Shown one piece after another: positions 34,587-47,000 of a DNA stretch of 64,000 nucleotides. The stretch lies in NCBI GenBank assembly GCA_001179505.1, contig CDMY01000708.1, positions 91,463-155,462 on the forward strand, read 5' to 3'. Source of the stretch: Vitrella brassicaformis. Taxonomy: Eukaryota; Sar; Vitrellaceae. Both the position numbers and the translations under genes were made by a program. Position 1 is the first letter of the stretch. Every line of letters starts with the position of its first letter. The notes beneath the pieces were generated by a model. The model saw nothing but the letters and a program-made list of their open reading frames with translations. It made no database searches and was not told where the DNA came from.

Positions 34587-36859
34587 ATGGCCTGGAAGTC
34601 GTCGAGCAGTGTGGTGTCGGGCGGCAAGGGCAAGGGCAAGGGCAAGAAAGCTGCAGGTGCGTCGTCTTCGGTTTCTGCAAATGACTACGAAGTGAGACAA
34701 ACAGTCAGACAGGAACACGCACACCACTGCACGCCCCGTGTCTACCATGCTGCTGTGCATCCGGGGGCCACGAGCAGGCTCTCGCAGGTCATCACATTTC
34801 TTGCCTCTCCCTGTGGCGTCTGTGCATCAGGCCGCCTCCACTGCGGGTGCTTCATCGACCCGGGCGCCGACCGGCAGTGGTGCTGGCGACGATCTCGACA
34901 ACATGACCCATGTGGTGAGGAGAACACCACACACGCACAGACGGCTGCCCATGGATAGACCATCCTCCGGTGTGGTGTGGTGTGATGGTGTGTGTCAGGG
35001 TGGAGCGACTCAGGTGTCTGGTTCGACGGACGAACAAATGACACTCAGCCGTACGCCATGACACACACGCATGCGCACATGGATGGGGACCAGCACACAA
35101 ATACTGGGTTGGTGGTGCAGGTCGTCATGGTCAGGGAGGGGCCGGGAGTGTCGCGTCGGGGTCTGTCAGCGAGAGGATGGCGCTCGACGGTAAGGAGGTC
35201 TGCACTCACGCTCACCCACGCCACCAAACGGACCACTGTTGGTGGTGTTTTCTTTTGCCGCTGCAGACCGTTTCGCCGCTGCCCGCAGCGAGGTGATGCC
35301 CCTCAACGGTATGCCGATGCACACATTCACGGCACAACGCGATCCACTGCATGGGGATGCTATCCGTGTTTGCGCCTGCAGATCGCCTCGGCCGGAAGCG
35401 GCAGGCTCGCAATGGTGCTGCTGGTGGCCGTGTGGGTGGCGATCCGTCTGACGATGAGGGCGGCTCGAGCGATGACCAGGGCAGCAGCGATGACGACGAC
35501 GACGAAAACGACGAGGACTACAACCCGCCCGATGGTCAGCCACACACACACACACACAGAGAGGGAGAAAGAGAGAGAGAGAGAGAGAGAGAGCGTCGAG
35601 CACATCTCTGGTGTGCTTTCCTGTTGCAGACAATGATGATGACAACGAGGATGAGGACGATGAGCCCGAGAGCTCGGGTACGCATACACACCCACATGCC
35701 CACACACATGCCGATGACACGACGCAGATGCTGCTGCTGTGTGTGCTGGATGTGTGTGTGTGTGTGTGTGTCAGGGAGTGGTGGTGACCATCTGAGCGAC
35801 TCGACCTTCAAGCAGCCCCAGGCGACCGGCAAGCCGGCACGGCCGGCAACCTCCATCCATCAGTCGACCGTCCGAGGCGTGCGCTTCGACGACAAGAACC
35901 AGCGGTGGGTTGCCAATCTCAAGGAGGGCGGCAACTGGACCAAGAAGCACTTCGCCGTGAGCCTGTTTGGCCACGACGAGGCCAAGGCCGAGGCAGAGGA
36001 GTGTCGCCTGCAGAACGAGCACAACAACGAGGAGGCTGGCCGTCCCATCAAGAGTCCCAACAAGAGCGACGTCCCGGGTGTGTACCGCGACGACAAGCAA
36101 GGCCGTTGGGTCGCGGTATGGCGCGAGAACGGCAAGCAGAAGAAGGATTATTTCTCGGTGGCCAAGTTGGGCGAGGAGGGCGCCAGGCGGGAGGCCATCA
36201 AGCGGCGGGAGCTGGTGGAGAAGATCTGGCCGGATCAGCGCAAGGTACGCAAGTGCACGAAATGCAATGTGTGTGGCTCGTCATGCTCATTGGGTCTGTG
36301 TGTTCAGTCCCTCTCTGCTCAGACTGCCTGCACTCTCAGTCGCGAGCACAAGAAGCTCATCGACCAGCTGCCCGCCAAGGTCAAGGGCGTCTACTTTCAC
36401 CGGGTCCCCGGCTACAACGCCTGGATAGCACACTGGAGCGTGGGCGGGAAGCAGCGGTCCAAGAACTTCGCCTTCAGCACACACGACGACATCGAGAAGG
36501 CCTACGAGAGGGCCGTCGCGTGCCGCAAGGAGAAGGAGGCGAGCGGTGCGGCGAGCATCCAGCAGCCAGTCGAGAGGCAGAGCGGCCTAACGGGTGTGAG
36601 CTGGCGCAAGAAGAGCAAGGCATGGGTGGCCAGCTGGTACAATGTGTCTGGCAAGCAACAGAAGCGCGACTTCCGTGTGTCTGCATATAAGGATGACTGT
36701 GAGGCCAAGGCAGCTGCGATTCACTGGCGGGACACGATGGTCGAGCAGACAGAGAGAGAGAAGCAGGACAGGATAGCTGAGCGGGCAGACAGGCAGATGT
36801 CACGGAAGCGGCCCGTGGATGCATCCGAGGGCCGCCGCCTGCGACGGAAGAGAGAATAG
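34587..36859 (+). CDS. Four-AP2-domain DNA-binding protein (ApiAP2-like)
   Basis: Nine exons, 34587-34691, 34831-34914, 34999-35050, 35121-35189, 35267-35308, 35382-35534, 35630-35677, 35775-36244 and 36308-36859, give 524 residues. The first 200 residues are low complexity: a Lys/Gly patch, Ser/Gly, then an acidic stretch of Asp/Glu (about 135-180). Four AP2-type modules follow at about 216-265 (RGVRFDDKNQRWVANL), 283-332 (PGVYRDDKQGRWVAVW), 365-415 (KGVYFHRVPGYNAWIAHW) and 432-484 (TGVSWRKKSKAWVASW). Each continues into a strand-helix of the form FS/FA-AxxxA. The C-terminus is basic (RKRPVDASEGRRLRRKRE), a likely nuclear signal. AP2 proteins are the main sequence-specific transcription factors of Apicomplexa and relatives. 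The last intron can also end at 36322 (in frame), removing five residues. Confidence 0.88.
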
Positions 36860-37076
36860 CCAAGGGGCATCTCAGTCAGTCTGCTGTCGGGCGAAAGGGC
36901 TCTGTCGCGTCTGTGCATGTGCGTACATTTTTGGTGGACGATCGACTCAGCGGCTGGTCGATGGGTGGGTGGGTGGGTGGTTTAAGTATGTGGGGCAAGT
37001 TTTTGTGTATCGCTTGGGGTCCAGTGGATTTGTGTTGTCATGTGGATGGTGTGGTGTGTGCGTATCGTAGTGCTGA

Positions 37077-37330
37077 CACACATACATACATACAGGGAGG
37101 GAGGGAGGGGATTTGCTGCGTTGTCTTTTTTCTTCATATCTTTATGCATGTGACGCTGGCCGTCTGTCCGTCTGACGCACCCCACCCCATCCCACCATGG
37201 CAAGCCTGTTTTTGACGCTGCTGGCCTTCCAGTCGACTGTCCAGTGCTGGTGGTGAGTGTGTGTGTGCCGTGCCAACCCATGGTGCAGCAATCAGAAGTA
37301 CATGCGTGTGGTGATCGATCATGATGAGAG
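37077..37330. repeat. Intergenic duplication, copy 1
   Basis: Shared landmarks with copy 2 are an acata run, (ggga)n, tgttgtctttctt-like, then atgcatgtgacgctggcc, tctgacgcaccccacc, agtcgactgt and atcgatcatg in the same order and spacing. Confidence 0.75.
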
Positions 37331-37578
37331 CGTATCTATCTAGCGGCTCATGTGTATGTGTAGGAGGGGGGGCAGACAGAGAGAGGCGGATGCTGTTCTT
37401 GTTGCAGCACAGGCAAACACATCACGGGCGACTCACATGGCGCCGAACTTTCGACTCACTCGTGTCTGTCTTGTGTTGTGCTTGCTTCGTGGGCTACTTG
37501 TCTGTCGGCTGAGTGTCTTCCCCTCCACACGTCACCACACCTTACCCCTTCTCACCTCACCATGTTGCATCGCTGAGC

Positions 37579-37810
37579 ATACATACAAACAGGGAGGGAG
37601 GGAGGGAGGAGCATGGTGTGTTGTCTTTCTTCCTTCGATCTGTATGCATGTGACGCTGGCCGCCTGTGCCTCTGACGCACCCCACCATGCCCAGCCTGCT
37701 TGGGTCCGAGTCGACTGTGCAGTGGTGGTGGTGAGCATGTACTTGTCTACCTGCGCGTGGCGTGCCAATCGGCGGCGCATACGATCATAGAGTCGCAATC
37801 GATCATGGCG
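37579..37810. repeat. Intergenic duplication, copy 2
   Basis: This is the partner of 37077-37330, about 0.5 kb downstream in the same orientation. It is diverged by point changes and small indels. Confidence 0.75.
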
Positions 37811-38692
37811 TGCCTTTCTGCTATCTGTGCGGCGTGCGTGCGTGCTGCTTGTCTGTCTGTCTGTCTGTCTGCCTGTCTGATCGCGGCACAAGGGACGGAG
37901 AGCGAGGCACCGACTACTCTTTCAGTGTGTGTGTACGTGTGTATGTGTGTGAGTGAGACCCACGTGCACATGTGTCTTTTGCAGTCAGGGCGGGTGGGTG
38001 TACGTACGTTCGTACTTTTCATATATACGTCTGTCTGCTCTCCTGTGTGTGTCAGAGCGCTTCCCTTCGTAGCCATTCATACGCTATATGGTTCTCTCCT
38101 CCTTGTCAGTAGGCTATAGAGATATGACGTCGAAATGGCATGTCTGTTGAGAAGCCGATTACACGTGCTGCATACACACACGTACACACATGAGGGCAAT
38201 TTTCTGTGTGTGGTGGGCGGCATGGTGGGTTTGTATCACGGTGTGTGGTGCGGTGTGGCCATGGTGTTGTGTGGCGAACACAGAGAGACGTCGTGAGCAG
38301 CGCGACTTTGTCTGTCTGTCTGTCTGTCTGTCTGCTTGGCTGTTTGTGTGCATGGTGGCATTTTTCCCGCTTTGCAAGGCATCTACCGAGTGAGTGGCGA
38401 ATCCACACATTGACACATGAGTGGGGCGGGCTGCAATGCGTGTGATGCGTGTGTGTGGTTTGGTATGTGCCCGCTTTCACACGCACAATTCAGTCAAAGC
38501 CACCGTATGCGTGTTTCGATCTGTGCGCGTACGTGAGATGAACGGGTGGACGATGGGTTCATTCAACCGAAAAAGCTGATCAGTCTATGCAGGTCTATCT
38601 AGCGCATCAACCACATAAATAAAGGCACACGTGCAGCCATCAACCACATGGCAAAATGCACGCCACGCCGCCCACGCCCTCTCTCTACCTGT

Positions 38693-40808
38693 CTACGTCC
38701 GCATGGCGGCGTCTGTGGTGACAGTGTGTTCGATGACGGCCGACTGGCTGTGTGGGATGCACTGGTAGTAAGCCGTGGTCGTGTCACTGTCGAAGGCCAC
38801 CACGTTGACAAAGGGGATCCGCTCCTTCAGAATGCTCTTCATCACCTCTTGAGCTGGCACACATGACACACAGCCATGACACATCCATGAGTCCGTTGCC
38901 TAAATGACCACCTTGCTTGATGTGTGCACTCACCTACGAGCCCGCCAACCACTGCGGCCACGCTGATGAGAGGAATGCCAAACGCACGATACACACGCCT
39001 GACAGACAACGGGAAACAAGGCACACACACCACACACATCCGGGTGATCAAATCACGGGCATCCATCTCTCGTCCCGCGACACTGCATTTGCTCACCGCA
39101 GGAGGTCATCGTCAACGTCCTTGCCACCCTCCTGCACTCACACACAGAAAGAACCGACGGACGCAGTCCAGTGATCGACCAAGCTACGGGGCCTCACCTC
39201 CCGCAGCGTCTCTTTCGCAAAGGCCACGAAATTGTCACACTCGGCGACCCTTGTCGACGCGTTGCCAATCTCGCCTCGCTGCATGAACACCACAGAGGGC
39301 AACCAGAAGGTGGGTGAACAGATCTTTTGAAAGTGCGTCTGTTAGTCGAACTAGGCATCCCACGGACCTCTCTGTTGTGTGTGCCGTGGGTGGCTTGCCA
39401 ACGCGCCAGGACTAGACACACCACGCAAGCAGCACATGCATAGGATGGAACTCAAAGGGCGGACATACGCAGATAGGCGGGGAAGAGGGACGAGCTTCGA
39501 CGCTTCAGCGAGCCCTGACGACACACAGAGAGAAGAGGAGAGAGGCAGGGAGTCCACTCACTACGCTGAGGGTTCGGACCTGACACATGTGCTACCGACG
39601 TACTACCGACGTACCAGTTTGCACTTGATGGTGTGGGCAATGGGTGGGAAGTTGGCTGTGGCCGTGTTGGTCTTGTCGGTCTTCTTGGGTTTCTCTGACT
39701 CGTCGAAGGTCGTCACCTTCTCACTGCATCAAGTACACACACGCGCAAGGGTGCGCTCCGCTCTCTAATGGATGTTTGTTGCGTGTGGCGGTGCGTGTGT
39801 ACATGAAGAGGGTCTTGAGATCGAACACGAAGAAGGCCAGCTTGCCGCAGCACAGCGTGGCAAAGAAACCCTGACACAAGGCAAGGACACGCACCATCAA
39901 TGGTCTCTGCCTCGACTGGCCGTGTAGTGTATGCACCTTGTCGAACTGCCGACATGCCTCATCTAGCGGCACCTGACCACCCAATGACAGAGAGAGCGAA
40001 TCGATGGTAGCGGCGGATTGTCGACCAGTGAGTGAGGCTGACTGACCAGCGCCTGCAGTGCAACCAGCTCGTTGGCGACACACACGATGGTGTAGGGCTC
40101 GAGGAACTTCTGCCAGTCGACCGCCGGCCCGTCCTCAAACAGACACCACGGAGAATCATCGCAGCCTGCACCTGCACGCAAATAAGCCGGCGGAATGCGA
40201 TGGATACGCGTGTGTGTAGCGAGTGCGTGCGTACCTCGATAGAGGGCCACGGTGCTCAGCGGGTTGAGCTCCTGCAGCCGCGGCTGCGATGCCACGTCCA
40301 ACTGTCAGTCAGAGTACCCGATAGTGAGCGCTTCGTCCATCTTGACCACATGCACGTGGTGCCCACCTACCCTTTTCTGCTGGTTGATGTCGTCTTGGCG
40401 CAGGAAGTAATTGTAGCCCAGGTCTTCTTCCTGAGCGGCACGGTTGTCCCACAGAGTCACCTTGACGCCTAAATGCGGCACACGGCAGCAGGCAGCCAGG
40501 CAGGCAGGCAGGCAGGCAGGCAAGCACTTAATCGGGTATGTGTCGTCACGTGCAATCTGGTCAGTGCGGGTGGTACCTGCGAGTATGAGGTTCTTGCATG
40601 CTTCGAGATTGACGGCCGTCAAGCCTATCACCAACAGATGGGACTCCTTGATCCTTATATAGACAACACAAACACAGCAGAGCACCGACAGACTGTTAAC
40701 TGAGTGCCAATCGTGCGGATGAGTGAAGTGGCACCTCTGCTGGCCTCCAACACCCCATAACCGGAGCTGTCGGTCGTAGATCTTGGTCTCGTGCTCCGAC
40801 AACGCCAT
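38693..40808 (-). CDS. SAE1: SUMO-activating enzyme subunit 1 (AOS1/SAE1)
   Basis: Fourteen exons on the minus strand, 40808-40735, 40653-40577, 40468-40371, 40301-40235, 40171-40047, 39972-39937, 39870-39803, 39723-39615, 39514-39469, 39411-39368, 39278-39198, 39131-39097, 38998-38934 and 38853-38693, give 361 residues. The N-terminus has ETKIYDRQLRLWGVGGQQR, the invariant opening of the E1 N-terminal half, then the Rossmann strand LLVIGLTAVNLEACKNLIL. VTLWDNRAAQEEDLGYNYF and QLNPLS-like ELNPLSTVAL follow. Near the end come the PLISVAAVVGGLVAQEVMK helix and FVNVVAFDSD. AOS1 pairs with UBA2, which carries the catalytic Cys and most adenylation residues, to activate SUMO in the nucleus. No catalytic Cys domain is present, as expected for AOS1. 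The ATP glycine loop is degenerate (GLTAVN), also usual for this subunit. Length matches the family (about 320-350). Confidence 0.92.
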
Positions 40809-41095
40809 TCCGGATGCGTGGAGCGACGAAGAGTTATCCAACTTGCTTTTTTCCGCTTGGTATCGAGGATGTGCTGAAGCAGCTTCCTCAGAGCCGCTGG
40901 GGAGGAGGGAACAGGCCAGTTTCGTCGAGAGGAAGGCGATCGACCTCTGATCGACCTTGGTGGCGAAGCAGAAGAAGGGGAAATCACAGCGAGCAAATGC
41001 GCTCGCCTTGCTTGGCTGCTTGTCACGATGAAAGAAGAACGACTTGGTGCGGCGCCGAGCCCATTTGATTGCTTCTGCTGACGACGGTGTGACGA
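40809..41095. promoter_or_regulatory. Divergent promoter region between AOS1 and the VPS13-like gene
   Basis: 287 bp between opposed start codons. No recognised motif. Confidence 0.35.
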
Positions 41096-44000
41096 ATGGA
41101 GCACATCTTATCACGTTTGATACTCTCTTATGCGTCACGGTACCTTCACCGAGACTTCACCACCGACAAAATCTCACTGTAAGCTTCAATCGCACACAAT
41201 GAGAGACGGACACGGGACCGGTGGGTGTTCTGGCGGCTGCTGTTTGTGCAGATGGGAGGGCAACATCGTCCTCAATCAGTTGGAGCTGAAGCTCGACGTG
41301 CTTGCCGATGCAATCGGTGTGCCGCCCTACCTTGAGTGAGTCAGCACAGTCACACCCGGTCACTTGATGGTGATTGTCTGGTGATTGTCTGGTGTTTGAT
41401 TGCTTGATTGGGTCAGGCTGGCTCGGGGAGTCATCAGGGAGCTGCGGATCAGCATTCCCTGGAACGCCATCCGCGCAGAGAGCGTCAAGATCTCGTTCGA
41501 CCTCATTGAGATCGTCGTCACACGGCGGAAGGAGCCCCTGCAGCAAGAGAGGAAAGAACGCAAAGTCGAGAACATCACTCCTGTGAAAGCTCCGCCAGGT
41601 AGTCAAGAGGCAGGCGTGACGCCGTCTACTTAACTCCCTCGTATGTTCGTCATTGCTTGAGTGCAGACACCTCGAGCGCTGCTGCGAAGGAGAAGGGTGT
41701 GGGATCTGGCAAGGGCCGCGGCAAAAAAGGCTGGCTGCGGCCGCTGCTGACGGCTGTGGTAGCTAATGCTGTGGTGGAGGTGAAGAACCTGGTCATCCGC
41801 TACGTGCAGGACGAGGTGGTCGCATCACTCACAGTTGGAGGTGAGTGGAGGTGAGCGAGCGAGATCGAGGACGGAGGGCACTAGAGAAATATCAGGCTGC
41901 CTGATGTCGTGTCCGTTGTTTAGAGCTCAAGTGGTATCCAACGAGCCCTGCCCCGGAGTGGAAGAGGGGCTTCACGTTCCCGCAAGGGCCGCAACAAGTC
42001 ATGCACAGAGGTACGTACACAGGTGCACGCCGGCCGACCAAGCTTGGGAAGCAGTGAGCGTTTGTGAAAGGTTTGCTGTTGCAGTGTTGGAGATAACGGA
42101 CCTCAGCATCTCTCTCGACCCGCGATCGAAGCCCGAACGAGGAGGTGCCAACGAGCCTCCGACACGGCCGCCGCCCTCCCAGTCAGGCGCAGCTTCTCCT
42201 CCGTCAGCGGCGTTGCCCTCCTTGTCATCTCAGTCATCTTTTCTGTCAGTGGTCAGCGCTCCGCCAAAGCCGCTGGCCCCTCCCGCAACTACAGGTTTTC
42301 AGCCGCTGCCGGCTCAGCGGATGGTGGGCTTGCCTGGTGCATCGAGACCCAGAAAGGCGAGAGCGAGGGCTGAGAGACCCATCCTGCACAGGTGGAGATT
42401 CAGAGTATCGACGGCATTTCCCTTGACGCCGGTCGACCCTGAGCTGCAGGACGCCAACGTGCAGGCATCTGTGCAGCCAAGTGAGTGGGAGCCATATGAA
42501 GCTGTCACCTGCTCCTGTCGCCATGGTCTGCTTTAGAGTTCTCGACGGAGCCCTTCAATATTGCGGCGGAGATGGTGAGCGAGTCAACAGAGGGCTCTCC
42601 GTCCGTTGCTGGATTGATATGTGTCTGCATTGCAAATATGTTTTATGTCAGGCAGAAATGCGGCTGCGGTTGAGCGACACCCAAGTGCGGAGCGTCTTAC
42701 GGATCCTTAGGCAGCCCACTGTTTTGCCCAAGGCCCTTAGTGAGCCCCATGGTAAGCACCATATCCCACCACCGGTTGTCTGAATAACATCATCGCGATG
42801 GTCTTGCCTGCAGGGGTTCCTGAGAGCCGCCTGTCGGTCGCTTCGTCTGACCAGGAGTCGCCAGCGACGCCTGCCCTCCCCCGTGTGACCTCAGAACCAC
42901 TGCCGCAAGCCAGAAGCAGTCTGGGTGTGTCTTCTCGGCTGAACCCCTTCTCCTGGGGCAAGACAAGACAAGAAGAGGTGACGGTGGCCGTCGAGCGGTC
43001 CCCTCCTAGCACGGAGGAGCCAGAGGGCGGCCACGCCGATGACTCCTCGAAGGAGAATGAGCAGAAGGCGGCGAGAGGCAGGACCTGGTGGGAGTGGCTG
43101 GTTGGGGATGAGAGTGAAGCGGAGAACGAGCCAGATAATGACGTTGTGCGCCAAGATGACGTACCGTTGGCAATGAATGACGAGGCCATGTCCAGCGTCG
43201 CATCAACTGCAGATACCAGCCAGGCAGCGGCTGACTTGGATGAGTTCGACGAGACCCACCTGCTTGAGGAGCTGGCGTCACTCAAACGGTCATCATCCGA
43301 CATCCGCATCTCTTTCACGCTGCCGGAGGTCAGCGTCGCGGTCGAGCATTACATCATCAGCAAGCGACGCCAGCGGTTCCAGCCAGCGTCGGGTGCCTCT
43401 TACTCGCTCATCACCGACGCCATTCCCGAGGGAGGCGAGCCATCCGAGGGCAGCGCAACAGGACAGGGCGAGGAGCCAACAGCTGCCAACGTCAGCCCCG
43501 CCGTCCTCAGCCCTCTATTGACACACCGACAGATCGACGACGTGCCCGTGGATGCCGGCGAGGCGTTTCATCGTGCCTCGTCATTGCCCATCATACCACC
43601 CCTTACCGCTGAACAAGCCCGAGCCGTGAGCGTGGAGAGCGTCAGCCGCCCGATGCCCTCTCAGCCCGCGCCGCGATCGCCTGAGGACACAGACAGAAGG
43701 CCCAGGCCGACGCACTTGTCGGAGAGGATGGATGTTAGCGGCCGCTCACTGTCTGCCGAAGGGGGCGCCACGCTGGCCAGTGCGGTATCAGTTGTTTGCG
43801 AGGACATTGTCTGCAACGTGCGGATGCCTCCACCATTTGCAGGTCAGAACGAGTGAACCAAGTGGGGCAGTCGATCGATGAATTGTTCTTTCTGTTTTTG
43901 TCTTCTGTGGTCAGGTGTGCATGAGGTGGCGTTGGAGGTCGGCCGGATGTACGGCACTGAGTTCACCGCTGAGCGGCGGCAAACACTCGTTGTCCCCGTC

Positions 44001-47000
44001 GCCCAGCGCGCCACCAGTGAAAGGAACAGCGAGAGGGTCATTTTCACTGCAGGACTGCCATTCACGAAGCAGCCAACGGAGGGCGCGGCTGACTCTGCAG
44101 TAGACAAGCGGAAGGCTCTTCGAATGGGTGAGGGAGATTCACACACGCCTCCAACACTGATGGATGATGACTGTGTGCCGGTGGCTCGTTTGTTCATCAG
44201 GCGTCTTGATGCTGACCGATGAGAGGCTGAAGATTGCGCGGGCAAGGAAGACAAGGACGCCCTACAAGGTACGCGAATACGAAAGGAAGCAGCCGTCATG
44301 GACAAGTGTTCTGCTTGTGCTTCGCTGCAGCCTTCGAGGATTCAGTCGGTGGCCGACTCGACGACCCGTCGTCTGAGCATCCAGGTGAGTGCTTAAATAC
44401 CGCTGCTTGGTTGCTTGATTCATTCATTCGTTCATTACATGATTGATTTATTCGTTGTTGACACTCTCTGGGTGTCTTTGTCCATCAGGTCGGAGCTGTC
44501 GGTGCCCATGTGACACAGTCTGTGATCCGCTTCTCGCGCTACCTCACGTCCCGCGGTGGGTCTGACGTGACGGATAAGCACCATCGGGAGGAGGCCGAGA
44601 CGTTGCACGAGCATGAGAGCGACAAGAGCCCGCATGGAGCAGCAATGGGTGACTCCCTGCCCAGGGCAGTGGAGGGCGGCAGGGAAACAGAGGAGGTCGC
44701 CAGCACGTGGGACACGTCGATTGACACGAGTGACACTCGACTGCGGTGGGAGCTGCCTCCGACGGCTGACATTTTTGGCGGTAAAGCGTGAAAGAAACAT
44801 ATGCTGTTCTGCAAGACGCATCGTTGTGGCTTCGGATGTGAAATCAGGTGTCGATGAAGACACGCACGTTCTCACACTCGACATACAGCCGACACGGTGT
44901 GCGAGGGCGTGACCAAATCCGTACAACCATCGTTAGTCTAGCTGCATCTGTGTGCGCGCATGCAGGTTCTCTATGCAGACTCTGCCCGTTCTGACGGAGA
45001 CAGGACTGCTTCCAACGCTCTTGACGGACATCTCTGTGTTCGTGCCAGCCTTGGGTACACCGAGCGCCGTTGCGGTCAATGTGTCAGCCGCGATGAACGG
45101 CCAATCCGGTGAAGAAGCGCATGCCCCGTTCCAAGAGGCGATGGACTCCACGACGGCTGCCACACTTCTGCGGGAGGGGGCATCCGCGGGGCTGAACGTC
45201 GGAGTGGCGTGCCAGGAGGTCCGCGTTGGCGCAATGATGGGCCAAGTGGCGATCAGGAGAGAGAGGGACGGAGAGGAAAGCGATCGGTCGGGCGTGCTGC
45301 ACTTGGCACCTTCATTCTCCTACTACAGACAGGCGTGTAGATAAAAGGGGACTTGGGCTCGCGCTGGCGTCACTCTCTGTCTCTGTTCGTTGCAGTTTGA
45401 GGATCGCCTGGCCCAACCGATGGTGACTTCAACGGAGGACGTTGAGGAAGAGGGTGTCCCGCCAGTCCGAAGCCGCGAGATTCATGTCGTGGTCCCATCG
45501 TGCAAGTCACGGATATCGGCCCGCGAGCTCAAAGAGATCCTTGGCCTCGTCGAGAGCGTCAGAAATCCAAGACCCATGCGGCCGCAGGCGATTGTCTCAC
45601 CAGCCGCTCTGCCGAGGAAGTTCGAGCCGGCTTCGAGGCGGTTTCGGGAGCTGACCGTATCAACAGCCGGCACCGCCCTGTCAACCCATGCGGAGGTTGA
45701 CTCTGAGTTGGAGTCGTCTGCAGGCTCTAGCGACCGACGGTCGGCTTCTTCGCATGTGGAACTCGTGCTGGAGTCGATTGCACTGCATGGGCAGTCTGTC
45801 AGCTATGTGCTCCCCGAGGACATGTGTCGCTTGCCTGAGGAAGAGCCCGCTGGCAAGGGGCTGCCGTCTCCAGCAGGTGGAAAACTGGGCGATCCATCCG
45901 CCGCGACGGAGTCCAACAAGCGGCTGCTGTCCCACGAAGGGAGGGCCTTCGCATGGCCATTCAGCGAGCTCTTTGTTGACGAGGAAGAGAAAGGCGCAGC
46001 ACATGGGTCACCACAGCCGGTCGTCTTCAGCAGCTCGTCGACGGCACCGAAGCCCGAGGTCACGACGGTTGTGCTTGCTCTCGACGTCAGGCACTGTCAA
46101 GCTTTTCTGCATCTGTCAAGCGACGCCAGGATACCTGTCTTCGAGGCCCGCGAGGAGCGGCCGATGTTCACCAGTTTGTTGCAACTTGCCTTTCGCAGTT
46201 GTGAGGGTCAGCCGGTGGACGATGCATCGATCGAGGACTCCGTCTGCCCATCACGGGGCCCTTCACTATCCCAATCCCTGCCTTACCTGTCGGGCCTGAC
46301 GCTTCTGCATCTGCCGCCCAAGCTACGGCTGCCGGCCGACGTCCAGCGCAGCCTGCCTGGGATCTTGACGAAGCGAGTCGCCTTCTGGCGGTCCTTTCGC
46401 TACCCACTTGCACACCTGGCTCTGGCCCCAACCTCGCTTCACCTGACCCCGCAAGTCTTCAGCTCTGGTGTTGCCATGGTGTCGGCGTGGAAGTCCCCCA
46501 ACAGGTCTCTGTCTGCAACTGGGGGAGCACGCCATGATCATCATCTTTTCCGGCATTCGATGCCCGTGCATCGCGGTGTTCCTTCCGATCCTGGTCAACG
46601 CGATGAAAGAGCTGTACTCAGCCCATCTCGATCGAAGGCACATCACTCCTTGGGCGGCTCGCCGGCGCTGGATGCTCATTCAGATGACGAGAGGCGGTCA
46701 GCACTGTCAGAAGACACTGGCTCTGAGGAAGATGAAGTGGGCTTGCCATCTGGAGGTGGAAGATTCGACCTCCGAGGACAGCAGTGTGATTCAGCCGGGC
46801 AAAGTGCGCCTTCGCCCGTGACGTACGTCCTGCCGCGGGCAATGCTGGACCAGCCGTGGGATGTGCAGATCGACCCGATGCTCGTGTACATATCAGAGCC
46901 TGACAAGACGGTGGAGTACCGGCAGCTCGCTGAGGCAGCCATGCCCTCCATTGATTGGAAGGGAGAGGCAGCCGCGCTCAAGGGATTCGATGTCACCATC

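Larger units (their letters stand above)
36860..38692. other. Large convergent intergenic region with tandem duplication and microsatellites
   Basis: 1.8 kb between the AP2 and AOS1 stop codons. It contains a diverged duplication (37077-37330 and 37579-37810), (GTCT)n runs near 37849-37880 and 38309-38334, and GGTG and GGGA runs. No coding signal is conserved. The small ORFs in both duplicates are not frame-compatible with one another. Confidence 0.65.

Noticed and set aside
37350-37790. Small ORFs in the duplicated intergenic blocks as a gene pair
   Set aside because: Their frames do not correspond between the two copies and their composition is microsatellite-like.
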